From NCBI GenBank assembly GCA_963573385.1, contig CAUYLG010038528.1:59993-123992 (forward strand): a DNA stretch of 64,000 nt. Direction: 5' to 3'. Under the pieces are notes generated by a model. The model ran no database searches. It was not told the origin of the DNA and was given only the letters and a program-made list of their open reading frames with translations. The translations under genes were made by a program, and so were the position numbers. Positions 38,564-52,689 of the stretch are shown one piece after another (the stretch's first letter is position 1; every line of letters starts with the position of its first letter). The stretch is from Cacajao melanocephalus. Lineage: Eukaryota; Chordata; Mammalia; Primates; Pitheciidae.

Positions 38564-38614
38564 ACTCTGTTCTTTTTCTTATAAATACACTAATCCCATC
38601 ATGGATATCCAACC
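38302..38614 (-). mobile_element. MLT1-type LTR fragment (ERVL-MaLR), antisense
   Basis: The + strand reads the 3' part of an MLT1 LTR in reverse: TGTATTAGTC start at 38302, the CTTAAACAACAGAAATTTAT block at 38351-38370, GTGTCCTCACATGGCAGA near 38476-38493, then ACTAATCCCATCATGGA near 38589-38605. It contains a (GA)n expansion. The second half of the LTR is missing and an MST LTR starts at 38615. Confidence 0.85.
38491..38562 (+). repeat. (GA)n microsatellite
   Basis: Starts with mixed GA/GAAA units and becomes a pure (GA) run of over 40 bases, grown from the GA-rich part of the MLT1 LTR. A + strand frame (38463-38666) that runs through it is an artefact of the repeat. Confidence 0.95.
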
Positions 38615-38970
38615 TGTATTAGTCTGTTCACATGCTGCTAATAAAGACACACCTGAGACTGGATAATTTATAAAGGAAAGAGGTTTAATGACTAAAAATT
38701 CAGCATGGCTGGGGAGGCCTCAAGAAACTTACAATCATGGTGGAAGGGGAAGCAAACACATCTTTCTTCACATGGCAGCAGCAAGGAGAAGTGCAGCGTG
38801 AAGGGAGGCAAAGCCTCTTATAAAACCATCAGATCTCATGAGAACTTACTATCATGAGAACAGCAGCATAGGGGGATCCACCCCCATGATTCAATTGCCT
38901 TCCACCAGGTCCCTCCCATAACACATGGTGATTATAGGGACAACTATTCAAGATGAGATTTGGGTGGGGA
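38615..38970 (-). mobile_element. MST-type LTR (ERVL-MaLR), antisense, one end missing
   Basis: Solo LTR in reverse orientation, starting TGTATTAGTC at 38615 and reading through the conserved blocks (AGACACACCTGAGACTGGAT at 38644, CTCATGAGAACTTACTATC at 38836, and CATGATTCAATTGCCTTC at 38885). The last 20 or so bases, normally CACAGCCAAACCATATCA, are replaced at 38971 by L1 sequence. It interrupts the MLT1 LTR and is therefore younger. Confidence 0.9.
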
Positions 38971-39524
38971 AGTTCTCCTGGATAACATCCTCTCGTTTGT
39001 TTTCCAAGATGGTTCCATTCTCCTCGTCACTTTCAGGTACACCAATCAATCATAGGTTTAGTCTTTTCACACTGTCCCATATTTCTTGGAGGCTTTTTTC
39101 ATTCCTTTTCATTCTTTTTCTCTAATCATGTCTTCATGCCTTATTTCAGTAAGTTGATCTTCAATCTCTCATATCCCTTCTTCCACTTGATCGATTCAAC
39201 TATTGATACTTGTGTATGCATCATGAATGCTGTGTTTTTCAGCTCCATCAGGTCATTTATGTTCCTCTCCATACTAGTTATTCTAGTAAGAAGTTTTTGT
39301 AACCTTTTATCAAGGTTCTTATCTTCCTTGCATTGGGTTAGAACATGCTCCTTTAGCTCAGAAGAGTCTGTTATTACCTCCCTCCTGAAACCCACTTCTG
39401 TCAATTCATCAATCTCCTTCTCTGTCCAGTTTTGTGCCCCGCTGGAGAGGAGTTGCAATCATTTGGAGAAGAGGCATTCTAGTTTTGGGAATTTTCAGTG
39501 TTTTTTGTGCTGGTTTTTCCTCAT
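38971..39524 (-). pseudogene. L1 ORF1 pseudogene, N-terminal half
   Basis: ORF1 encodes the RNA-binding chaperone of L1 RNPs. ATG is at 39522-39524 (read on the - strand) and a stop follows within ten codons, so the start is broken. The frame 39141-39458 still reads the start of the folded part and the coiled coil, including the GAQNWTEKEIDELTEVGFRR segment. It breaks at about 39140. RRM and C-terminal domains are missing, so no functional protein can result. Confidence 0.85.
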
Positions 39525-40830
39525 CTTTGTGGATTTATCTACTTTTGATCTTTGAGGCTAATGACCTTTGGATGGGGTTTTTGTGTGAGGGTCCTTTTCC
39601 TTGGTGGTGGTGTTTGTTGCTTTCTGATTGCTAGTTTTCCTTCTAACAGTCAGGTCCCCCTCTTCTGCAGGTCTGCTGCAGTGTGCTGGAAGTCCACTCC
39701 AGAGTGTGTTCACCTCGGTATCACCCGTGACGGCTGCACAATGCAAATACTGCTGCCTGCTTCTTCCTCTGGAAGCTTCATCCCAGAGGGTCACCAGCCT
39801 GATGCCAGCCAGCGCTATCTTGTATGAGGTGTCTGTCGACCCCTATTGGGAGTTCTCTCCCAGTCAGGAGACACAGAGGTCAGGGACCCACTTCAAGAGG
39901 CAGTCTGTCCCTTAGCAGAGCTTGAGCCCTGTGCTGGGAGATTCACCCTTGCCAGGATCAGGTGCTCTCTCCAGAGCTGGCAGGCAGGAAAGATTAAATT
40001 CACTTGAGCTGTACCCACAGCTGCCCCTTCCCCAAGGTGCTCCATCCCAGGGAGATGAGAGCTTTATCTGTAAGCCCCTGACTGAGGCAGCTGCCTTTCC
40101 TTCAGAGATGCCCTGCCCAGTGAGAATCTAGAGAAGCAGTCTGGACACAGCCATTTTGCCACACTATGATGAATTCTGCCCAGTCCAAACCTCTCAGCCT
40201 TCCTTAGCACTGTCAGGGGAAAACCAACTACTACTCAAGCCTCAGTAATGGCAGACGCCCCACCCCCCACCAAGCTGGATTGTCCCAGGTCAACTTCAGA
40301 CTGCTGAGCTGGCAGTGAGAATTTCAAGCCAGTGGTTCTTAGCTTGCTGGGCTCCATGGGAGCAGCATCTACTTGGCCCCTGGCTTCAGCCCCATTTCTA
40401 GGGGAGTGAACAGTTCTGTCTCACTGGGGTTCCAGGTGCCACTGGGGTACAAAAAACTCCTGCAGCTAGCTTGGTGTCTGCCCAAACAGCCTCCCAGTTT
40501 TGTGCTTGAAACCCAGGCCCCTGGTAGTTTATGCACATAAAGAAATCCTCTGATCTGCAAATTGCAAAAACCATGGGGAAAGCATAGTATCCAGGCCGGG
40601 TAGCATAGAGCCTCATGGCTTCTCTTGGCTGGGGTTGGGAAGTACCCCAGGTCTTTGCACTTCCCAAGCGAAGCAACTCCCCACCCTGCTTCTGCTCACC
40701 CTCCAGGGTTTGCACACACTGCCTAACCAGTCCCAATGAGGTGAACTGAGTACCTCAGTTGAAAATGCAGAAATCATCTGCCTTCTAGGCTGGTCTTGCT
40801 GAGAGCTGCAGACCAGAGTTGTTTCTTTCA

Positions 40831-40839
40831 GCCATCTTG
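40831..40839 (-). promoter_or_regulatory. YY1-type motif of the L1 5' UTR
   Basis: CAAGATGGC on the - strand, about 13-21 bases from the L1 5' end, as in active L1s, where this site positions transcription start. The motif is intact but nothing downstream of ORF1 remains. Confidence 0.55.
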
Positions 40840-40852
40840 GCCCCTCCTCCCC

Positions 40853-41129
40853 AAGGCACACATATTAATGTGTACAAATTCTTCTTAATATCTAGAAAGG
40901 AAATAAAAGATTATCATCTTCTCAATAATTCTGATGTCTATCAGAGATTTTTTTACAATATCAGAACATAATTTGATCATCTATGTAAGAGTAGGACAGA
41001 AATGAGTGTTTCTACCTTTAAACATTGGAGTTTTTGTGTGTGAGTGGTTTAGTTCGGAATAACCTTCTAATCAAGCCTAAAAGGCAGCTCACCATTACAT
41101 CTACAGACTGTGAATTTACTACACAATGT
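40853..41129. other. Unassigned sequence
   Basis: No frame or repeat recognised. Confidence 0.4.
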
Positions 41130-41880
41130 GGTAAATCATTCATTCAACAAATACTGTCATGAGAAACGAAAGATACAAAAGTGAATATTTTATAGCCTTT
41201 GACTTCTTGGAGATTGAACTCAAATGAGGAAAACATTTAAGCAGACAAGAATAATGCAAAATAAGTACAAATTAGGTTGTAGTGAGAACACACAAGAGAG
41301 ACAATCAACCCAGATTTTGGGATTCAAGGAAGACTAGCAGTTGGCCATGAGAGACATGGAAGAGCTACAAATACACTTGACACAAAGGCACTGAGATAAA
41401 GGACTGCACAGCACCTTTGGGAAACCAAAACTAGTTTGCTGGGCTACAGAGCAGTGAGTAAGGACTATAAATGGTAACAAATGGGCTAGGCAGGTGGAGA
41501 CCTTCCAAGTCTTGTTAAAAAGCTGGAAATTTGTCTGAATATAATAATAGTTATTTAAGGGAGCTAAAGGAAGAAGATTTCATAATCTTATGCACATTTG
41601 AATGATCACTCTGGCTATGCCATAGATACTATTCTTAGAAAATGTAAGAATTGTAGACAGAGGAATGCTGAAGGGTGTTCTAGCAACAATTCAGATGAAA
41701 AACAATTGGTGACCTCAACTAGAGTAGTGATGGTGGGTGTGGTGATAAATATATGTAGTTGAGCGATATTGACAAAGTAGATTTTGTAGGCCCTAGTGAT
41801 TGGTTGGCTGCCAGTAGGAAGGAGAAGAAATACTCAAAACTTCTGGTCTGGGAAATTGGACAGGTACTATGCCACTTACT
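41130..41880 (-). mobile_element. L2 LINE, antisense
   Basis: ATTCATTCAACAAATACTG at 41138 is the 3' end of L2 in reverse; 41400-41800 follows L2 order backwards (for example GATCACTCTGGCTATGCC near 41605-41622 and GGTGACCTCAACTAGAGTAG near 41708). Diverged, no ORF. Confidence 0.75.
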
Positions 41881-41974
41881 ACAGATTGGAAATTGAGAAA
41901 GAGGTACAGTTTTGGTGTGTTAAGCCATTCCCCATAAATAAAATTAGTATTTAGATTATAACATTTACCATTGT

Positions 41975-42130
41975 TTTAAATTGTCTCATATAATGCATAT
42001 TTACAGGTAATAAATTCAAGGCTTAAAAACATTAAATAAGTTGCCTAAGATTACATAGATCATAAATGATAACACCAGGACTGGGACCAGATATTATATG
42101 TTGAACACTTTTGCTTATTGCACTCTGCCT
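41975..42130 (-). mobile_element. MIR SINE fragment
   Basis: Antisense MIR order is visible at 41985-42095, including the block AAATAAGTTGCCTAAGATTA at 42034-42053 and the ACCAGGACTGGGACC region near 42074. Diverged. Confidence 0.6.
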
Positions 42131-42769
42131 CCTGCCCCTAGAAACTGTATTAACTCTTATGAGGCATAATATCTTTAATATCTTTAGTAGAAATATCACT
42201 GATTTCCTAAATGTATTCTCGTGCCCTGAAAGGGATGATATTACCTTCCAAGCTATTCAATTTACTCATCCAGCAAGGCAATTTCAACCCCTCAGAGTGT
42301 GCTATCTTTACCAGCATCATTAGTTTTAAAAATAACAACCTTGAAATACCTTTTCTACTTTTCCCTTCAAAGTATTCCACAAGTAACCTGGAAATATAGT
42401 TTCCTTAAAAAAAAAAAACAACTCATTCAGAAGTAGGTTCTCTTCAGATAATTATCTTATTTTTGTGATAGTTGCATGACAAAAATACCATGAAGTCTAT
42501 TTCTCTGACTATAGGTAAATCATTTACCATGGACAGTTTTAATACATTCCCTTTTCTGCAGCAATTTTCCCTATATTACTGTCTCAGCACCAGAGAGGTT
42601 TTCTGAGATCAGTATCAAAAGAGGCTTTGCTCATATAAATTAAGAAAAATCTAATTTTCCCAGATTTGTAAAATAAGTAATGGATACAATTTTTTCAGTC
42701 ATAGTTTTCTTTCACACATTTTTATTATAACTCGGTATTGGCTACAAATTATCTATATCAAAATCTAGT
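42131..42769. other. Unassigned sequence
   Basis: Short frames only (42111-42323, 42211-42399); no repeat recognised. Confidence 0.35.
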
Positions 42770-44898
<2,129 letters not shown>

Positions 44899-45149
44899 CA
44901 AATGGTATTTTAATTGTTCTTGTTTATTACGTTGGGGATGATAGTATAGCATTGTTATTTTAAGACAGATGTGTATATGATGTAAGATAAAATAAATGAG
45001 CTATTGAAATTTTACTATCCCCTGTGACTTTGAGACTGATTATTTGTATAATATAAATGAAGTTATGTGGAAATCCTGTAGTCTTGAATTTGAACTGCAA
45101 ATATCAGGATGAAGTCATGAGGTATTCTCTCTTTAAAAACTATGTATGT
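44899..45149. other. Unassigned, possibly more HAL1/L1ME sequence
   Basis: AT-rich; may belong to the HAL1-like element interrupted by the Alu. Confidence 0.3.
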
Positions 45150-45995
45150 ATGTTTTCTGCCCACTAAGATGCCCAGAAGTCGTGACCTACTCAGTAGCAA
45201 TGAATATTTCTTGCACCCAGACTGTAGTTTTCAATTGTCATTCCCTAGTAAAAGAAACCAGAGCTTCTTGAAGAATTGGTTGATTCCAGGCTTGGGACAG
45301 AAAAGGCATATGATGAACTAGGAAATCCTGTCAAATTGTATAGTGAGCAAGCTCTCACAAGTATCTAGGATCATGTTGAAAGGACTCAAGAGACCACTTG
45401 AAGATCACTGGCATTACCACCCCTAACATCACAAGTGAGAGACGAGCAGATATTGCATGTCATCTGAAGAAACACACCACCACCTAGAGTCTTGCCAAAG
45501 GGATCCAATTTGAATTTAATTGAGCCTCTGGTTCCAGGTACTAATTTGCAAAGGACAGAGGCCATTGGTGAAGTATGCCATGAAAATGCAGTCAGCCAAA
45601 TCTAGACAGTGGGAAACTCTGCAGGTCAAAGGTCCTGAGTCTTTCAGCAGATGTAAGGTTAGAGGGGCAGAGGGATGAAAAGGGAAACTGTGAATTAAAA
45701 GAGACTTAAAAAACATTTCAAATAATATTTCTAATGACAAGATTAAACTACATTTTAAACTAGAGATCAACACCTCAGTGACAACACTATAAATAAAGCC
45801 AAGTTATTACTTTAGAAGTTGAGATAGTGGCAGCCTTTGGGGGGGCCACACACATGAAGGGACATCTGGGGATGCTGGCAAAGTTTCTTAACCTGCTGAT
45901 GATTGTATGGGTGTTTACTTTAATAACTCAAACAGTTATTTATTTGTGAAGATTTTCTATATCTCTATTTTATTTTAAAATAACATGTTTTTAAA
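45150..45995 (+). mobile_element. L1ME-type 3' UTR
   Basis: 45230-45260 (CAATTGTCATTCCCTAGTAA and on), 45600-45720 (AAACTCTGCAGGTCAAAGG at 45613) and the end at 45880-45990 follow L1ME 3' UTR order. Diverged, + strand. Confidence 0.6.
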
Positions 45996-46052
45996 TCCAG
46001 TATAATACACAATTGATCTAAGAGAAAGGATCTATTTTATTATTGTAAATAT

Positions 46053-46921
46053 TTAAAACACTTTCTTTTTTAAGATTTCTTTTTAAGTTCAGGGGTATGT
46101 GTACAGGTGTGTTGTATAGGTAAATGTGTGCCATGGGGGGCTATTGTGCAGATTATATCATCACCCAGGTAGTAAGCCTCGTACCCATTTGTTGTTTTTC
46201 CTGATCCTCTCCCTCCTCCTACCCTCCACCCCTGACAGATCCCAGTGTGTGTTGTTCCCCTTTCTGTATCCATATGTTCTCATCATTTAACTCCCACTTA
46301 GTGAGAACATGCAGTATCTGGCTCTGTGTTCCCACACTTAGTTTGCTAAGGATAATGGCCTTGAGCTCCATCCATGTCCCTGCAAAGGATATGATCTCAT
46401 TCTTTTTATGGCTGCATAATATTCCATAGTGCATATGTACCACGTTTTCTTAATTCAATGTATAATTGATGGGCATTTAGATTGATTCCATGTCTTTGCT
46501 ATTGTGAATAGTGCTGCAATGAACATATGCATGCATATATCTTTAGAATAAAATGATTTATATTCCTTTGGGTATATATCCGGTAATGGGATTACTGGGT
46601 CAAATGGCATTTCTGCCTTTAGGTCTCTGAGGAATCACCACACTGTCTTCCACAATGGTTGAACAAATTTACGCTCCCACCAATAGTGTGTAAGTCTTGC
46701 TTTTTCTCCGCAACTTCGCCAGCATCTGTTATTTTTTGACTTTTTAATAATAACCATTCTGATTGGTGTGAGATGATATCTCATTGCGGTTTTGATTTAC
46801 ATTTCTCTAATGATCAGTGATGTTGAGGTTTTTTCATATGCTTATTGGCCGCATTTATGTCTTCTTTTGAGAAGTGTTTATTCATGTCCTTTGCCCACTT
46901 TTTAATGGGGTTGTTAAAACA
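46053..46921 (-). mobile_element. L1PB/L1MA-type L1 3' end, antisense, with target duplication
   Basis: 46061-46913 is antisense 3' UTR and the end of ORF2 (the antisense of the KKWAKDMNR region is the last at its 5' truncation). TTAAAACA occurs at 46053-46060 and 46914-46921, an 8-bp target-site duplication. The poly-A is decayed to TTTTTTAAGATTTCTTTTT. Confidence 0.9.
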
Positions 46922-49900
46922 TTTTTATAATGAGATCATGTTTCATATGATCCACAGAGACCTCTGTGACTCTTTGAATTAATCAGTTATCTGATATTTG
47001 AGAACTACTGTAACGAGCAGTCACTGGTATTTCCCTGCTTCATGTTGATATTCGCAGAGCCTGGCATGCAGTTAATAGTCAATAATAATCATTGAAAGAA
47101 TAATGGCTGCTTTTCAGATGGAATATTTGGTCTTGAATTTTAAATTACTAACTTTAAATAGACACCCCTTTATTTGCCAGCCTTTATAAAACTACTATGG
47201 TATAGGGAAGCCAGTCCATTCTTTGCAACCTCACAATTAATCTGGGGATAATTCTAGTTTGTTAAACAGAAATTCTAATCACTTGAATAATAAATATTAG
47301 TTTTTATATAAAAATTTTCTAGAGAAATAACCTTTATCTACTTTAATATTTTAATCTCTTTAAAAATATAAATAAGAAAGTAATTATAGGTGGCTTTGTA
47401 TTTTTTCATAAATATCAAGCCCATGACACTGGACATTCAAAAAATTAAATTAGAGTTGAAGAATAGGGAGCAAAATTAAAGTAATATTTCATTTATCCCC
47501 AGAAAATGTACATCAATATTTTATAAAGTGAAAAAAATAATAAAAACCAGTATCAAAAATTTGGGGAAAAGATTATGAGCTTATAGTTATTTGATGCTCA
47601 AAATGCAGGACCTATTTCAGGTATAGATTCATTTTTAATTATGACCTGAGATTTTTCCAATAACTTTAATCAGGGTTATTTAACTGCCTTCTGCACATTT
47701 TTTCTCTCCTTTGTTCTTCCTCTTTAGAACTCTGGCTTCATTTTCTAAAGTGTAAAATCTATCTCTGCTTTCAAAATATGACTATTACATTTAGATCTTT
47801 TTAAAAAGAGAGCTATTTTGAGCTGTTACATTTATTTTCCAAAATCATTACCTTTGTCTTGGACAGAGAACTCCAGAATAGCCCAAATGTCTATAAAGTA
47901 ATTATCCTTGATTTTTTTTTCCCCTGAGATTTCAAAGCCATTTTTATCCTATGCCCTAGTTGGACCTATATAGTATTTCCCTGATCAATACTATGTTGCT
48001 CTTTCTGGTATTGTTTGTTACTAACATTTGACAAATTTATCCCATTCCACCTAGAAATAACCTGGAAAATTCCAAAAATACAAAGATATTTTGAAATTTA
48101 TAATCAAAACTTTGCTAGTCCTTAATTTTGCCAATGAAGTCATTTTTTCAACCCTTGTGTTTGTGATCACCAACTATCAAATCATCCCATGCAGAACTTA
48201 GTAAATAGTGATCACTTCAGAACAGGCAACAAATTTACTAACTTTGTAATTAGTATTATTAAATTAAAGCTATTAATTTTATCCAACCATGAAAACTTTA
48301 GGGAAATCTGGAGCTTAGAAATAGGCAAATGGTGTATACGTGGATAACATTTATTTTATTTCATTACTTGGCATCATATAGATACAAGGTGACAGGGAAG
48401 GCTCAATTCTGTACAACAATAGAAAATATCCAATGGAAAAAATCACTCAGAAGTTCTGGTTCTCTGACACATATGTATACAATGATTAGAGAAGCAGAGG
48501 CCTACAGGCAACATTCACTTAAGGAGAACATTTAGAACAACCACACACCTAACAATGGCAAATGGAGAGCGTTTTCAGATGTCTAGACCCAGCTCTGCTG
48601 TGTTAGGCCTTACACAAATGTGTCTGAGCAAAGGAGGAAAGAGGGCTAAAATCCATCCTGTGTTCCATTTGCCAAGCTCACACCCTGGCATGGGACTGCC
48701 TATCTCAGCATGTTATCCGATGGCCAAGCCACACTGTCCAAGTGGTCACACTCATCAGAGGGATGCCAGTCCCTAGTAGCCACAAAGGTCTTGCTTAGAC
48801 CAGCACTGGGCCTACCTCACATCCACCTTAGAGCCACTGAATGAAAATATGTAGGAGTGGGCCCCATCATTTTCCAAAGTTTTCTAGTGATCTCTAATGA
48901 TTCTCAATGGCTTAGGGCAATTTTAGAAACAGGGCTATTTCTTGTACAGCATCCTTTCCATGCATATGAATCAGAGTTTAGGCTGTGAGAAGGCATGAGG
49001 CTTTCCAAGCTGAATGCCCCCCGGAAGCACTCTCTAAAGCTCCTCCCACTCTAGTTGTCTTTGTTTTCTTTGTCTCTCATGACATATATAGTATATTTTG
49101 TGAAGACAAAACTGAATTTGCCCTGCATTATATCTGCAGTGTCTAGCACAGTCCCTGGCATGGATTCATTAGACATTTCTGAATGAATATATGTATGAAT
49201 GGATAAATGGGTAGTTTGACGCAAGGATGAATGAATTAATATGTTCAGCCAAACCAAATGTTTTGTATTGACTGCTTTATCCTCATAATACATAGGTTGA
49301 ATCCAGGAAGCCCAAAATCAACCCAATTCTCATTTAAAAATCTTATTGCTCTACCTTATGCTAGGTATACACATGATTAAACAGAAAATTATATTTTCCC
49401 TTCAAGGATTTCATAATAAACTGGTCATTTTGCCACTATATGGAAACAAGTTACAACTTATAAAAATTATAACACTGAGAACAATCGCAGAGAAAAAAAT
49501 GACAAAAATAACTTTCAGATATTCAGATCAGGAGGATTTGGGGAACAAATTTGGATAGTCTCAAATTTGCTTAAAATTGAAATTGCTGGTTCAAGGAAGA
49601 TGGATAAAAGGAAAAAAGAAAACAAAATTGTCAGCTGATTTAATAAACTACAACAAAATTAAGTAAGATTTATGTTTCGTGTATTTAATAGCATGAGTGG
49701 ATTTCCCCAGGGAGCCATCAATGACCAGACTTAGGCTTCCATATAAATATATCCTACAAATAGTATAACTATGACTTTTGGCCTAGGTGACAGCATGAAG
49801 AAATCAAGTGTTTACAGCCATCAGGTGCTACCTATACTTCACTAATCTTGTTAATTTCCCTCTTCAAAATAAGTTTATTCATCTATATTTCACAGGATTG

Positions 49901-50507
49901 TGTGCAAAAGAGACAAAAAGTGCCAGATATTTCACAGCATAGAGCAAATACAAAGTACATGTTAATTCTCAGCCACTGTTTTACCAATTGACATTATTAC
50001 TATTCTATAACACTAAGGGGGCATGGGTCTTTCAAGTATAAAAGGAAGCCAACTACATACTTCAGGAGAACTCAGAGGCAAAAAAAATGATCAGAGCCCA
50101 TATGGAGTGTTAGGTATGAAAACTTAGAAAAGAGGGAGTCGAGAAAAGCAGGGCTGATTACAATGTCAAAATTTTAGAGTTTAAACTTATAAACCTCCTT
50201 AAAATATTCACTTGTGTCTCACTCCCTTAAATCATAATTTGTGTCAATTTGTATTAGAATTTTTTTCATTCACTCTCTATTTAACCTCCTCTCCATTTTA
50301 TTTCCTGTAGTATCCCTAACTTTACACATCTCATGTACTTTATGAAAACAGTATCCTTTGACCCCACCACTGACCATAACACCCTTTGCATTCTTATTTT
50401 TCTCTTTATCCAGCTGAATATTGAAAGTTTATCTCTAGCATCACACTCCTACTTAAATCATGAATTCCTTTACTCCTCTCTCCTCTCTTACTTCATTTTT
50501 CTCTCTC
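46922..50507. other. Mostly unassigned; scraps of L2 and MIR
   Basis: No gene-like frame: small ones occur at 48329-48535, 48555-48776 and 49346-49558. About 47055-47105 and 49118-49245 resemble sense L2 3' ends (AGCCTGGCATGCAGTTAATA; GTCTAGCACAGTCCCTGGCA). 49865-50010 resembles sense MIR. Nothing else named. The last 240 bp before 50507 are pyrimidine-rich. Confidence 0.4.
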
Positions 50508-50800
50508 TTTTTTTTCCTTTTTAAGACAGGGTCTCACTTTTTCACCCATCCTGGAGTGCAGTAGCACTATCTCAGCGTACTGCAGCCTTGACCTCCTGGG
50601 CTCAAACAATATTCCCACCTTAGCCTCTTGAGTAGCTGGGATTACAGGTGTGTGCCATCGTGCCTGGCTAATTTTTGTATTTTTTAAGAGATGGGGTTTC
50701 ACCTTGTTGCCTAGGCTAGTCTTGAACTCCTGAGCTCAAGCGATCCACCTGCTGTGGCATCCCTATGTGCTGGGATTACAGTGGTGAGCCACCATGCTCT
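50508..50800 (-). mobile_element. Alu, full length, antisense, old (AluJ-like)
   Basis: T-rich start, then the reverse complement of both monomers with many changes; the wording at 50730-50760 (CTGAGCTCAAGCGATCC) and 50650-50670 (GTGCCATCGTGCCTGG) is that of AluJ-type copies. Confidence 0.92.
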
Positions 50801-52328
50801 CCCCACCTTCCTATTTAGTAAAGGCCTAACCTTGGTTAAATCAACTTTTTACTTACTCTGCACCTGAATACAAGCAGCTGAACAGAGCAGAAGGAAGACT
50901 CACAACTGTGGTCTCTATTCAACTTTGAAAATACGAATGGCCACTCAGTGCTGCCCTGCAATCTTGCTTCATTCTCCTAGTAAATTAGCTTTGTTCTTCT
51001 CTTAGAAAACCAATTCACACCTTCTTTCTTATACTCAAATTTTCATTATCTCTCTTGCCCCAACCATTTTTCTGACTCCCTCATAACGACCTTGCCTTCT
51101 ATTTCTCTGAGCAAACTAGAAACAATTAGGGAAAAAAATCTCCAATTTCCAGCACCAAATCTGCTAAAGTCCCTGCCTCTGTGCCCATATTCTGTGCCTT
51201 CCTTCCTGTTACTACGTGTGTTCTTAACCTTTCTGTGTGCCCGGATACCCTTTAGCAATCTGGTGAAGCCTGTGGACTTTTTCAGAATAATGTTCTCAAT
51301 GCATAAAATGAAATGCCTATGAATATAAAGGAGACTGATTTCATTTAAATTCAGTTATTTAAATATTTTAAAATTGTAATTTAGTAATATATGTACTTTT
51401 TTTATTAATGTATAATACAAAATGACTTAGGCAGTCTAATAGCTATCTGTTTTAATGTAGTGAGCATAGTAAATGATATTTTAAGATATTTCCAACAGTT
51501 ATTATGTGATTTGAAAATAATCTGTATAAGTAGCTAATTCTGATTTGTTGACAACATTTAATATTGAAGGAAATGTTAAATTTCAGTTAGAGATTAGTAA
51601 AAATAAAAATGTTGTATTTTGCCCATTCAAGTTCACAGACTTTAGTTATCCTATCTATGGGTTTCCTGGAAGTCAGTGGATCCCATGTTTAACATGCCAG
51701 ATGAGGCAAACCCCTCCATTTGTGCATTCAATACCAGTTCCTGTAAGATATCCATAGACAACTGTGTAAGGGTTACATTCTTGAAATAATTCCCATCTCC
51801 TCACCTGTCTACTTAATTATTACCATTGGCATACAACTGTTTATTAATATCTTCTACCTCAAAACAAACAAACGAACAAAAAAACAAAAATAATTCCTGT
51901 AACTTTGTGTCCCTCACTTCTTTGTTTACTTTTATGGTAAAACTACTCAGCGGAGCTTGTTAGAATCATTAGTTCTGGCTCCACTTTCTGATCTCTACTT
52001 CTCTTACTGAAGATAAAATAAATTTTTCTAAAATATAAATAATAAATTAAAACTTTGATTAATCATGCTGAAGGAAAGACTACATTTATTTTTTACTCCC
52101 TCAATCAGAAATGCTATTACCAAATAATTGTTATGTAAACAGAAAGTGGCTTACCAAATTGGTAACCAAAAAATCAAAAATGGACAAAGGAAAAATATTA
52201 TACCAAAATCAGGCAGTTAATCAATTAGTATCTTTTGAATTTTTAAAAAGACTGTTGTATTTTGAATATTTTTGAAATTGGTTGAGATTTATTTTATTGT
52301 ACTAAATAAGTAATACAATTTGTACTTA
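50801..52328. other. Unassigned sequence
   Basis: Pyrimidine-rich to about 51240, then AT-rich. A weak hint of L2 near 50935-50955 is not enough to call. Frames of 70-76 codons (51092-51322 on +, 51046-51258 on -) are mutual shadows without known domains. 51860-51890 is a (CAAA)n-like run. Confidence 0.4.
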
Positions 52329-52663
52329 ACTTTTACATTAGTCCATTTTCATACTGCTATGAAAAAATACCCAACACTGGGTAATCTACAAAGGAAAAGA
52401 GGTTTAATGGACTCACAGTTTCACATAGGTACGGAGGCCCCACAGTCATGGCAGCAGGCAAGAGAAGCATGTGCAGGGGAACTGTCCTTTATATTAAGCT
52501 GTCAGATCTCCTGAGACTTATACACTATCATGAGAACAGCACAGGAGAAACCTGTCCCCATGATTCAGTTACCTCCCACCCGGTCCCTCTCACAAGCGGG
52601 GATTTTGGGAGCTACAATTCAAGATGAGATTTGGTGGGGACACAGCCAAACCATATCAACTTT
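52329..52663 (-). mobile_element. Solo MST/THE1-type LTR with 5-bp duplication
   Basis: Complete LTR in reverse orientation, 52334-52658 (325 bp), with the usual blocks in order and the terminal CATATCA retained. ACTTT flanks it at 52329-52333 and 52659-52663, the 5-bp target duplication typical of this family. The provirus interior has been lost by LTR recombination. Confidence 0.93.
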
Positions 52664-52689
52664 GTATTCTTATTTAAGTGTTGTTACAA

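Larger units (their letters stand above)
38965..40852 (-). mobile_element. L1 with intact 5' end but no 3' part, antisense
   Basis: The 5' end lies at about 40852 and reads on the - strand as GGGGAGGAGGGGCCAAGATG, the L1 5' UTR start of L1PA/L1PB type. The UTR runs to about 39525 and the N-terminal half of ORF1 to about 38971, where it stops abruptly in the middle of ORF1. The rest of ORF1, all of ORF2 and the 3' UTR are absent. Since L1 insertion normally truncates the 5' side, the 3' loss must be a later deletion. The junction shares TGGGGA between MST and L1. Confidence 0.9.

Noticed and set aside
38463..38666. 67-codon frame with a Glu-Arg run
   Set aside because: Produced by the (GA)n microsatellite inside an MLT1 LTR.
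39434..40131. Group of + strand frames of 66-95 codons
   Set aside because: They are antisense readings of the L1 5' UTR and ORF1 start, which are GC-richer and so have fewer stops.
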